From Spartobacteria bacterium (GTDB lineage Bacteria; Verrucomicrobiota; Verrucomicrobiia; Chthoniobacterales; Chthoniobacteraceae), in contig JANXWU010000497.1 of assembly GCA_025350985.1 (NCBI GenBank), positions 1-8,967 of the forward strand: a stretch of DNA of 8,967 bases, read 5' to 3'. The position numbers and the translations under genes were made by a program. The notes under the pieces are model-generated. The model had not been told where the DNA came from, did no database searches, and saw only the letters and a list, made by a program, of their open reading frames with translations. Position 1 is the first letter of the stretch, and every line of letters starts with the position of its first letter. This document shows, piece by piece, positions 1 through 8,840 of the stretch.

Positions 1-2
1 TG

Positions 3-2987
<2,985 letters not shown>

Positions 2988-2992
2988 ACCAC

Positions 2993-3021
2993 TTGAAATA
3001 ACCAGCGGGCCGTTGAATACT
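2993..3021 (+). promoter_or_regulatory. Candidate sigma70-type promoter for rpsB-tsf
   Basis: In the 54-bp rpoC-rpsB spacer, TTGAAA (2993-2998) is followed after 17 bp by AATACT (3016-3021). These match 5/6 and 4/6 of the -35 and -10 consensus. Transcription would start near 3028, leaving a leader of about 14 nt. The -10 lies in the loop of the hairpin listed at 3007-3034, so the spacer could end rpoC transcription and restart for rpsB. Hexamer matching by eye is weak evidence, and sigma factor preferences in this lineage are unknown to me. Confidence 0.3.
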
Positions 3022-3034
3022 GCGCGCCCTTTTT
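3007..3034 (+). terminator. Possible intrinsic terminator or attenuator after rpoC
   Basis: GGGC (3007-3010) can pair with GCCC (3026-3029), with possible additional pairs after a one-base bulge. The 3' arm is followed immediately by five T residues (3030-3034). The stem is short and the loop long, so it would be a weak terminator at best. It could attenuate read-through from rpoC into rpsB. Confidence 0.3.
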
Positions 3035-3041
3035 AACGAAT

Positions 3042-3770
3042 ATGTCCGACACAGAATTGATGACAGAGCTGCTCGAAGCCGGCGTCCACTTTGGGCACCA
3101 GACCAAGCGCTGGAACCCGAAGATGAAGCCGTTCATTTTCGAAAAACGCAACGGCATCTACATCATCAATCTCGAACGATCCGTCCGGCAGCTCGAAGCG
3201 GCGACGCGCTTTTTGCAGGACATCGCGAAGCGCGGCGGCAAAGTGCTTTTCGTGGGGACAAAAAAGCAGGCGCAGGAAGCCATCCGCGAAGCGGCGCAGG
3301 CGTGCGGACATTTCTGGGTCAACCAGCGCTGGCTGGGCGGCACGCTCACGAATCTCACGACGCTCCGCAAAAGCGTGAACCGGCTGAAATACATCGAGAC
3401 GCTCGAATCCAACCCGGAGTATTCGAAGATGGGCAAAAAGGAAATCGCGGCGCTCAAGCGCGACGGCGAAAAACTGCTGCGCAATCTCGAAGGCATCCGC
3501 GACATGGAAAAATTGCCGGCGGCGATGATCGTCATCGATACCCATCGCGAAACGATCGCGGTCGCAGAAGCGAAACGGCTCGGCATTCCCGTCGTCGCCA
3601 TCACCGACACCAACGCCGACCCTGATCCCATCGCGTTTCCGATTGCCGGCAATGACGACGCGATTCGCGCGATTCGCATCATCTTGCAGAAGCTCGTGGA
3701 CTCGATTTTTCAAGGCAGCGGCGAAACCAAGCGCACCGAGCAGGCCGAGATGGCTGCGGTCTCGGAATAA
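3042..3770 (+). CDS. rpsB: 30S ribosomal protein S2
   Basis: This encodes a 242-residue S2, a late-assembling small-subunit protein on the 30S body that is needed for S1 binding. The length matches the family (E. coli 241). The N-terminal S2 signature (LLEAGVHFGHQTKRWNPKM, residues 10-28) and the C-terminal signature around ITDTNADPDPIAFPIAGNDD (residues 188-206) are both clear. The region near residues 105-155 corresponds to the charged helical hairpin. The ATG at 3042 gives the canonical N-terminus. Its upstream sequence, CCCTTTTTAACGAAT, contains no Shine-Dalgarno motif. The gene lies 54 bp after rpoC and 101 bp before tsf. The rpsB-tsf pairing is nearly universal in bacteria, whereas adjacency to rpoC is not the E. 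coli arrangement. No damage is seen. Confidence 0.98.
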   Translation: MSDTELMTELLEAGVHFGHQTKRWNPKMKPFIFEKRNGIYIINLERSVRQLEAATRFLQDIAKRGGKVLFVGTKKQAQEAIREAAQACGHFWVNQRWLGGTLTNLTTLRKSVNRLKYIETLESNPEYSKMGKKEIAALKRDGEKLLRNLEGIRDMEKLPAAMIVIDTHRETIAVAEAKRLGIPVVAITDTNADPDPIAFPIAGNDDAIRAIRIILQKLVDSIFQGSGETKRTEQAEMAAVSE

Positions 3771-3781
3771 CGGCTCCCGCC

Positions 3782-3856
3782 GTGGAGCGATGAAGCGTTG
3801 GGGTGTGGGAAAAATCCACACTTTCAACCCATGACTCCAAGCGTCCAGCACTCCAC
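3782..3856 (+). repeat. Imperfect inverted repeat (hairpin) in the rpsB-tsf spacer
   Basis: The left arm (3782-3809) and the reverse complement of the right arm (3828-3856) match at about 21 of 28 positions in a hand alignment, with an 18-nt loop; G-U wobbles would add pairs in RNA. Both arms are built of GTGGAG/TTGGGGT-like units. A smaller alternative stem, TGTGG (3804-3808) with CCACA (3816-3820), lies inside. The run TCCACC then ATTTTT (3863-3868) follows the right arm, so the element could also act as a terminator or attenuator between rpsB and tsf. The repeat fills most of the 101-bp spacer and ends 15 bp before the tsf ATG. Confidence 0.5.
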
Positions 3857-3871
3857 TCCACCATTTTTCCC

Positions 3872-4495
3872 ATGTCCGAAATCTCACCCCAACTCGTCAA
3901 GGAACTCCGCGAAAAAACCAACGCCGGCATGATGGATTGCAAGCGCGCGCTTACCGAAGCCGGCGGCGATTTGTCCAAAGCCGAGGACGTTCTCCGCAAA
4001 AAAGGCATCGCCAATGCGGGCAAGAAATCCACGCGCACCGCGAAGGAAGGCGTCGTCGCCTCCTACATCCACCTGCAAGGCAAGGTCGGGGTGCTCGTCG
4101 AAATCAACTGCGAAACGGATTTCGTCGCGCGCAACGAAGGCTTCCGCGAGTTTGTGAAAGACATCACGCTCCACATCGCGGCCTCGCAACCGCAATGGGT
4201 TTCACGCGAGCAGGTGCCCGCCGAAGTGATCGCGAAGGAACGCGAAATCGCGAAGGCGCAGGTAGCCGGAAAGCCGGAGAACATTCTGGAAAAAATCGCC
4301 GATGGAAAGGTCGAGAAGTTTTACAGCACCTCCTGCCTTGTCGATCAGGCGTTCATCAAAAACCCCGACCAAACAATTGGCGATTTGGTGAAAAGCAAAA
4401 TGACGGAACTGGGCGAGAACATCATCATCCGCCGTTTCACGCGCTACGTCGTGGGTGAGGATCTAGGCGGCGACAGCGCGTCCGCCGCCGAATAG
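3872..4495 (+). CDS. tsf: Elongation factor Ts (short form)
   Basis: EF-Ts is the nucleotide exchange factor that releases GDP from EF-Tu. The protein has 207 residues. Residues 1-50 (ELREKTNAGMMDCKRAL, then EAGGDLSKAEDVLRKKG) form the UBA-like N-terminal domain, and TDFV at 82-85 is the conserved EF-Tu contact motif. The C-terminal part (GKPENILEKIADGKVEKFY, then the GENIIIRRFTRYVVGE end) is typical of short EF-Ts proteins such as that of Thermus (about 196 residues). The E. coli protein (283 residues) is longer. The frame is open upstream to a GTG at 3803, but ATG 3872 is chosen because it gives the family N-terminus exactly and the upstream codons lie in the inverted repeat. The 20 bases before the ATG are pyrimidine-rich, with no Shine-Dalgarno. 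pyrH and frr, which often follow tsf elsewhere, are absent. Confidence 0.97.
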   Translation: MSEISPQLVKELREKTNAGMMDCKRALTEAGGDLSKAEDVLRKKGIANAGKKSTRTAKEGVVASYIHLQGKVGVLVEINCETDFVARNEGFREFVKDITLHIAASQPQWVSREQVPAEVIAKEREIAKAQVAGKPENILEKIADGKVEKFYSTSCLVDQAFIKNPDQTIGDLVKSKMTELGENIIIRRFTRYVVGEDLGGDSASAAE

Positions 4496-4524
4496 TCACG
4501 CCTTGGTGGACTGTCCGATTTTTT
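4494..4524 (+). terminator. Weak candidate terminator after tsf
   Basis: AGTC (4494-4497, overlapping the tsf stop) can pair with GACT (4509-4512), with a few further pairs past a bulge. A run of six T residues follows at 4519-4524. The stem is short and the T-run is displaced by about six bases, so this is only suggestive. The whole tsf-recQ spacer (4496-4632, 137 bp) holds no convincing gene. Confidence 0.25.
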
Positions 4525-4610
4525 GAAAAGGGCATCGGTGCGTATTTGCAGCCCACCCGCCTTGGTTGTTGCGGTGCTTCTGGTGGCTTGATTCGCTTGC
4601 GGGAGCGATG

Positions 4611-4616
4611 GGAGGG
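4611..4616 (+). promoter_or_regulatory. Purine-rich GGAGGG upstream of recQ (distant Shine-Dalgarno)
   Basis: GGAGGG is the only strong anti-16S match before any gene start in the window. It ends 16 bases before the recQ ATG at 4633, farther than the usual 5-9. No ATG, GTG or TTG in the recQ frame sits at a better distance. The overlapping GGGTGG (4614-4619) is complementary to CCACCC (4553-4558), which could mask it in RNA. Confidence 0.35.
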
Positions 4617-4632
4617 TGGAAACATCGAGCGA

Positions 4633-6801
4633 ATGGAACCCGCGCCCATCCTGCTCGACACGCTCAAACAAACCTTCGGTTTCGCGTCGTTTCGTCCGTT
4701 GCAAGAGGAGATCATCCTCGACGCGCTCGCGGGGCGGGACGTGTTCGCACTCCTGCCGACGGGAGGCGGCAAGTCGCTCTGCTTTCAGCTTCCCGCGTTG
4801 GTGCGCGAGGGATTGACGGTCGTGGTGTCGCCGCTCATTTCGTTGATGAAAGATCAGGTCGATGCGCTGTTGGCGAGCGGGGTGGCGGCGACATTTTTGA
4901 ATTCATCGCTCGCCGCAGGCGAGGGGCGCACACGCCTGCGCGGGCTGCATCAGGGCGAATATCGTCTGCTCTACGTTGCGCCCGAAAGGCTGATGCTTTC
5001 AGGGTTTCTGGAAGATTTGAAAAAATGGAACGTGAAGCTGATCGCGATCGACGAAGCGCATTGTGTCAGCGAATGGGGTCACGATTTTCGCCCCGAGTAT
5101 CGGCAGCTTGCGGAGTTGCGCGACCATTTTCCAAATGTGCCGCTGATGGCGCTGACGGCGACGGCCACCGAGCGCGTGCGCGAAGACATCACGGTGCAAC
5201 TTGGACTGCGCGACGCTCGCTGCTACGTCGCAAGTTTCAACCGCCCGAACCTCAGCTATCGCGTCCTTCCAAAGTCGAAGCCGTACGACCAAGTGCTCAG
5301 CTTCGTGCGCGGTCGAAAAAGCGAGAGCGGGATCGTGTATTGCCAAAGCCGCAAGGCGGCGGAGAGCGTCGCGGAACGGCTGAACGAGGACGGCATCATA
5401 GCCGCGCCGTATCACGCCGGGCTGACGGCTGAGGAGCGAGGGCGGAATCAGGAACAATTCCTTCGCGATGAAGTGCGCGTCGTGTGCGCGACGATTGCGT
5501 TCGGCATGGGGATCAACAAACCGAACGTCCGATTCGTCATTCACTACGACCTGCCGAAAAATATCGAGGGCTACTACCAGGAAACCGGGCGCGCTGGACG
5601 CGACGGATTGCCGAGCGAGTGTGTGCTGCTTTTCAGCGCGGGCGACGTAGTGAAGCAAAATGCGTTCATCGACGAAAAGCCGAGCGCGCAGGAGCAGCAA
5701 ATCGCGCGTGAACAGTTGCAGCAGATGGTTCATTACGCCGAGGCGAGCGCGTGCCGCCGCGCTTCGCTCCTGCATTATTTCGGGGAGGAGTGGCCGACCG
5801 TGCCGTGCGGCGGCTGCGACAACTGCCTTGCGCCGCGTGAGACTTTCGACGGCACGCTCGCGACGCAGAAATTTCTTTCGTGCGTTTTTCGGGTGAAACA
5901 AAAGGCGGGGTTCAGCTTTGGCCTCAACCACATCGTCGAAGTGCTGACTGGCGCCGACACGGAGAACGTCCGCAAGTGGCGGCACCACGAAGTTTCCACC
6001 TACGGCATCGGCAAGGAAATGAAGCGCCCAGAGTGGCAGGCGATCGCGCGCGAGTTGGTGCGGCTCGGATTGCTGCGGCAATCCACTGCGAAATTCACGA
6101 CGGTCGAGTTGACGCAAATCGGTTTCGACGCGCTGCGGGACCGCCGACAGATCATGCTCACGAAGCCCGTCGTCATTGAAACCAGGAAGGAACATCGCGC
6201 GGGCGAAATCGAATGCGACGAGATGCTGTTCGAGCGGCTGCGGGCGTTGCGCCGCACGTTTGCCGACGAACGTGATGTGCCGGCGTACATCATTTTCTCC
6301 GATGTGGCACTGCGCGAAATGGCGCGCAACTATCCGGCAAACGAGCGCGAGTTTTCGCGCATTTCCGGCGTCGGGAAACAGAAGCAGCAGGAATTTTCCG
6401 GACCTTTTCTGGAAGCGATTGCCGATCATCTCCGCAACCATCCGAAGCAGATTTTCGCCGAATCGTTCACCGTCGCCGCACCGGCACCGAGGCCGCGTGT
6501 GAATGACACAATTCGGGAGACGCTGAAACTGGTGCGCGCCGGAAAATCGGTGGAGCAAATCGCGCGGGAACGCAGCCTTGTCCCCAGCACTATTTACACG
6601 CATCTCGCCAGCGCGATTGAAGCGGGCGAGAGCATCGACGCGCGGAGTTTGCTCTCCAACGAACAGGAGCGCCTGATCGAAGCGGCGCTGGTAAAAATGC
6701 CTGCGGGAACAGCGGGTTTGGCGGCGGTGAAAGAATTGCTTGGCGACGCCGTCGATTACGGCCAAATCCGTCTCCACCTTGCGTTGCGACGCGCCCATTG
6801 A
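4633..6801 (+). CDS. recQ: ATP-dependent DNA helicase RecQ with C-terminal HTH-like domain
   Basis: This is a superfamily 2 3'-5' DNA helicase acting in recombination and fork repair; from the chosen start it has 722 residues. The helicase core shows Walker A (LLPTGGGKS, 40-48), the DEAH box with the RecQ loop (DEAHCVSEWGHDFRPEY, 140-156), motif III (ALTATAT, 173-179), and motifs V-VI (FGMGINKPNVRFV, then QETGRAGRDG to 325). The RecQ zinc-binding cysteines are C374, C392, C395 and C398. An RQC winged-helix region follows (about 405-515), then an HRDC domain (about 530-600). Residues 625-715 form an extra helical region with an HTH look (SVEQIARERSLVPSTIYTHL), like the HTH_40-type tail of some bacterial RecQ proteins; E. 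coli RecQ (about 610 residues) lacks it. ATG 4633 is preferred over in-frame non-ATG codons from 4546 because the RecQ fold begins directly after it. The frame is intact, and 34 bp separate its stop from the antitoxin ATG. Confidence 0.97.
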   Translation: MEPAPILLDTLKQTFGFASFRPLQEEIILDALAGRDVFALLPTGGGKSLCFQLPALVREGLTVVVSPLISLMKDQVDALLASGVAATFLNSSLAAGEGRTRLRGLHQGEYRLLYVAPERLMLSGFLEDLKKWNVKLIAIDEAHCVSEWGHDFRPEYRQLAELRDHFPNVPLMALTATATERVREDITVQLGLRDARCYVASFNRPNLSYRVLPKSKPYDQVLSFVRGRKSESGIVYCQSRKAAESVAERLNEDGIIAAPYHAGLTAEERGRNQEQFLRDEVRVVCATIAFGMGINKPNVRFVIHYDLPKNIEGYYQETGRAGRDGLPSECVLLFSAGDVVKQNAFIDEKPSAQEQQIAREQLQQMVHYAEASACRRASLLHYFGEEWPTVPCGGCDNCLAPRETFDGTLATQKFLSCVFRVKQKAGFSFGLNHIVEVLTGADTENVRKWRHHEVSTYGIGKEMKRPEWQAIARELVRLGLLRQSTAKFTTVELTQIGFDALRDRRQIMLTKPVVIETRKEHRAGEIECDEMLFERLRALRRTFADERDVPAYIIFSDVALREMARNYPANEREFSRISGVGKQKQQEFSGPFLEAIADHLRNHPKQIFAESFTVAAPAPRPRVNDTIRETLKLVRAGKSVEQIARERSLVPSTIYTHLASAIEAGESIDARSLLSNEQERLIEAALVKMPAGTAGLAAVKELLGDAVDYGQIRLHLALRRAH

Positions 6802-6826
6802 CACCGCGCCTAGCGTGATACACGAG
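6798..6826 (+). promoter_or_regulatory. Candidate promoter for the toxin-antitoxin operon
   Basis: A perfect -35 hexamer, TTGACA (6798-6803), overlaps the recQ TGA stop. At standard spacing the -10 would fall around 6819-6826, inside the inverted repeat. The sequence there (TACACGAG) is a poor TATAAT match. If used, transcription would start at about 6831-6836, at or just before the antitoxin ATG. The -35 is strong and the -10 is weak. Confidence 0.35.
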
Positions 6827-6835
6827 TGTATCACG
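6814..6835 (+). promoter_or_regulatory. Perfect inverted repeat: probable autoregulatory operator of the TA operon
   Basis: CGTGATACAC (6814-6823) and GTGTATCACG (6826-6835) are perfect reverse complements separated by GA. The repeat fills most of the 34-bp gap after recQ and ends on the base before the antitoxin ATG (6836). Phd/YefM-family antitoxins bind palindromes over their own promoter and repress the operon, usually more tightly as a complex with the toxin. The position fits that role exactly. It also leaves no room for a Shine-Dalgarno. Binding itself is inferred. Confidence 0.75.
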
Positions 6836-7075
6836 ATGAAAACAGCAACCGTGCGGGATTTGCGGAATCATTTTGCGGACCTGGCAAAATGGATCGACCA
6901 CGGCGAGCAAATTGCCATCACGCGGCACGGCAAGCCATTCGCGACGCTGTCCCCCGCGAAACCGGAGAAGCCGAGCAAAGTGGATTGGGCGGCGCGGATG
7001 AAGCGATTCACGCCCGTGGGCAAGGGGATTTCCCAAAAAGCCACGGATAAAATCTGGTCGCTGATGCGAGACTGA
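6836..7075 (+). CDS. Type II antitoxin, Phd/YefM family
   Basis: This encodes a 79-residue antitoxin that would bind and neutralise the downstream PIN toxin and repress their shared promoter. Residues 1-45 show the Phd/YefM DNA-binding fold: the VRDLRNHFADLAKWI start, the GEQIAITRHGKPFATLSP strand region, then a proline-rich hinge (AKPEKP). The C-terminal tail (residues 49-79, rich in basic residues and helix formers, with the KVDWAARMKRF motif) is the expected toxin-binding arm. ATG 6836 is chosen over the upstream open frame from 6740 because it gives the standard family N-terminus, avoids overlap with recQ and lies directly next to the operator palindrome. There is no Shine-Dalgarno. The toxin gene follows after 4 bases, the usual antitoxin-first order. 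Confidence 0.88.
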   Translation: MKTATVRDLRNHFADLAKWIDHGEQIAITRHGKPFATLSPAKPEKPSKVDWAARMKRFTPVGKGISQKATDKIWSLMRD

Positions 7076-7079
7076 GTGA

Positions 7080-7520
7080 ATGGATTCGCCCGCATATCCC
7101 GATTCCAGTTTTCTTGTCTCGCTCGTTTGCAAGGACGCGAAAAGCACCGAGGCGACGTCGTGGATGGCGTCCGCGTTTGTCCATTTGTTTTTCACTCCGC
7201 TGCACCGAATCGAAGTGCGGAATGCTCTTCGCAATGCGGTCGGACTTTGGGAACTCACTGATTACAATCGGCAGTTGGCTTTTCGTCAGATCGAACTGGA
7301 TTTGAGCGAGGGGTTGCTCGTGCATCTTCCGGTAAATTGGACGGATGTCTTTCGCCGGGCGGATGAGTTGAGCGAAAAACACGCGGCGAAGGAAGGTCAG
7401 CGCACGATTGATTTGTTGCATGTGGCCGTCGCGCTCGAAGGCGGCGCGAAGACTTTTCTATCCTTCGATAAACGGCAGCGCAATCTGGCCAGGACCGCTG
7501 GCTTGAAAGTGAAACCGTAA
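7080..7520 (+). CDS. PIN-domain toxin, VapC-like ribonuclease
   Basis: This encodes a 146-residue PIN-domain protein, the size expected for VapC toxins, which are Mg-dependent endoribonucleases that usually cut tRNA or rRNA to stop translation. The acidic metal-binding residues are all present: D8 (YPDSSFLVSL), E45 (HRIEVRNAL), D111 (TIDLLHVAVAL) and D130 (FLSFDKRQRNLA). It therefore looks catalytically intact. ATG 7080 begins 4 bases after the antitoxin stop. The preceding bases (GAGACTGAGTGA) show no clear Shine-Dalgarno, so translation probably depends on coupling to the antitoxin. By eye, the gene looks slightly less GC-rich than recQ, which would fit horizontal acquisition, but I did not compute this. 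The RNA target cannot be read from the sequence. Confidence 0.88.
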   Translation: MDSPAYPDSSFLVSLVCKDAKSTEATSWMASAFVHLFFTPLHRIEVRNALRNAVGLWELTDYNRQLAFRQIELDLSEGLLVHLPVNWTDVFRRADELSEKHAAKEGQRTIDLLHVAVALEGGAKTFLSFDKRQRNLARTAGLKVKP

Positions 7521-7527
7521 AGGTTTC
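7511..7527. terminator. Small hairpin across the toxin stop codon
   Basis: GAAACC (7511-7516) and GGTTTC (7522-7527) form a perfect 6-bp stem with a 5-base loop containing the TAA stop of the toxin gene. There is no proper T-run on either side, so termination efficiency is doubtful. It is the only candidate between the convergent toxin and lpxK genes, whose stops are 20 bp apart. Confidence 0.25.
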
Positions 7528-7540
7528 CGGTCGGCTTTCC

Positions 7541-8719
7541 TTACGCGAAAAATCGTTCCGGCGGCATGAACGGCTGCGGTTGGCAGATGCGATCGACGCA
7601 GTGTTGCCAGCTTTCGTGGCCGGTGAGGATTTCGATTTCGACGCGCAGGAAATAAATCGGCACGTCGCACCTCTCGACGCGCGGGAGACGGACGGAATCT
7701 TTTTCGGTGGTGATGATCGCGTCCACGTCGCGCCGGATGCAGCGCGTGATGAAGCTCTCGATTTCCTTTTCGCCGAAACGATGGTGGTCGGCAAAGTGGC
7801 GCGAGAGTTCGATCTTCGCGCCGAGTTTGACCAGCGCACCCTCGAAGCTCTCCGGCACGGCGATGCCGCTGAGCGCGCCCACGAAGCGGTCTTGCAGCCA
7901 TTCGAGTGGAAGGATTTCGCCCGTGTAAACATTTTGCAGGCGCACGGGGCGGTGCGTGCATTCGATGATCTCGGCGGTGCGGTTGTGTTTGCGGATGCGC
8001 GTGATGAGTTCGGTGTTGTCCTCGCCGTTGCATTTCGTGATGAAAATGTAACTGGCGCGGCGGAGGTTGCGCGGCGGTTCGCGGAGCGTGCCACGCGGGA
8101 GCAAGTATTCGTTTCCAAACGGCGCCCAGCGATCGACGAGCACGATGTCGAGCCGGTGTTTGAGGTCGAGATACTGCATTCCGTCATCGAGTAGCAGCGT
8201 GTCCACGCCCCATTTCTCGATGGCATAAAGTCCGCTCCGCACGCGGTTTTTGTCCACGAGGACGATTACGTTTTTCAAGTTCACCGCGAGCATGAACGGC
8301 TCGTCGCCAGCCATGCGGGAGTCGAGCAGGATGGACTGGCCATCGCTGACGACGCGCGGCGTGAGTTCGCGTCCGCCGAGCAGCCTTTTTAGCAACGGCG
8401 GTTTTTTGCTTTTGTAGCCGCGGCTGAGAATCGCGACGCGTCGCCCGCCTTGCTGCAAGGCGCGCGCAACTTTTTCGACGACCGGAGTTTTGCCGGTGCC
8501 GCCGACGGTGAGGTTGCCAATGGCGACGACGAGGCAGCCGAGCGTGCGCTCTTGGAAAATGCGTTTGCGATAAAGCCAGAGCCGCAGTTGCACGCCGGCG
8601 AGATAGAGAAACGAGAGCGCGTGCAGCAGCCACCGGAGCAGGAACGCACGCTTGCCGTAGCGGCGTTCGAGGATGACGTCGATGGCGAACTGCTCGAGAT
8701 CTTCAAACCACTTGCGCAT
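7541..8719 (-). CDS. lpxK: Tetraacyldisaccharide 4'-kinase
   Basis: LpxK phosphorylates the 4' position of the tetraacyldisaccharide-1-phosphate lipid A precursor at the inner membrane, the sixth step of the Raetz pathway. The protein has 392 residues, longer than the E. coli (328) and Aquifex (about 315) enzymes. Residues 26-50 form a hydrophobic N-terminal membrane helix. The P-loop is [15 protein letters not shown] (65-79), followed by ILSRGY (97-102). The Walker B-like [14 protein letters not shown] (175-188) has Met where most family members have Phe (DDGFQ). The conserved FADHHRF (309-315) and [10 protein letters not shown] (337-346) motifs are present. The extra length is a longer N-terminus (Walker A lies about 25 residues later than in E. 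coli) and a C-terminal tail. ATG 8719 is the first Met and has no Shine-Dalgarno upstream. The gene converges on the toxin gene. Confidence 0.96.
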   Translation of the reverse strand: MRKWFEDLEQFAIDVILERRYGKRAFLLRWLLHALSFLYLAGVQLRLWLYRKRIFQERTLGCLVVAIGNLTVGGTGKTPVVEKVARALQQGGRRVAILSRGYKSKKPPLLKRLLGGRELTPRVVSDGQSILLDSRMAGDEPFMLAVNLKNVIVLVDKNRVRSGLYAIEKWGVDTLLLDDGMQYLDLKHRLDIVLVDRWAPFGNEYLLPRGTLREPPRNLRRASYIFITKCNGEDNTELITRIRKHNRTAEIIECTHRPVRLQNVYTGEILPLEWLQDRFVGALSGIAVPESFEGALVKLGAKIELSRHFADHHRFGEKEIESFITRCIRRDVDAIITTEKDSVRLPRVERCDVPIYFLRVEIEILTGHESWQHCVDRICQPQPFMPPERFFA

Positions 8720-8742
8720 CAGTCGGAAATGCGGCGGTTGAA

Positions 8743-8839
8743 TTTTAACGCGGAGGCGTGCAGGCGCGGAGAAGAGTTTTCTAATCGCCGCAGAAGAAAC
8801 AAAATGAAAACTCCGCGTCCCCGCGCCTCCGCGTCAAAA
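8743..8839. repeat. Long imperfect inverted repeat of GCGGAG-type units upstream of lpxK
   Basis: The left arm (8743-8781) reads TTTTAACGCGGAGGCG and ends in GTTTTC. The reverse complement of the right arm (8806-8839) reads TTTTGACGCGGAGGCG and ends in GTTTTC. The two match over most of 34 positions, with a few small gaps; the loop is 24 nt. Each arm is itself a tandem of roughly 8-bp GCGGAGRC-like units. This resembles dispersed intergenic repeats I recall from several environmental phyla, including Planctomycetes and Verrucomicrobiota. It lies 24 bp upstream of the lpxK ATG, so it would be in or near the lpxK leader or promoter. No transposase is present. Confidence 0.6.
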
Positions 8840-8840
8840 A

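Noticed and set aside
3803..3871. N-terminal extension of tsf from GTG 3803
   Set aside because: The added 23 residues are encoded by the inverted repeat, and the family N-terminus begins exactly at ATG 3872.
4523..4548. Promoter-like TTGAAA with TATTTG before recQ
   Set aside because: The spacer is only 14 bp and the -10 matches 3 of 6, which is too weak to list as a promoter.
4999..6834. Long open frame (611 codons) on the minus strand opposite recQ
   Set aside because: It is a shadow of the GC-rich codon use in recQ. The translation is arginine/histidine-rich with no recognisable domain, while the plus strand has every RecQ motif.
6740..6835. N-terminal extension of the antitoxin into recQ
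   Set aside because: It would overlap the recQ coding end and translate through the operator. Phd/YefM proteins start at the MKTATVRDLR position.
7580..8194. 204-codon plus-strand open frame inside lpxK
   Set aside because: It overlaps a complete LpxK on the other strand and has no motif or start signal of its own.
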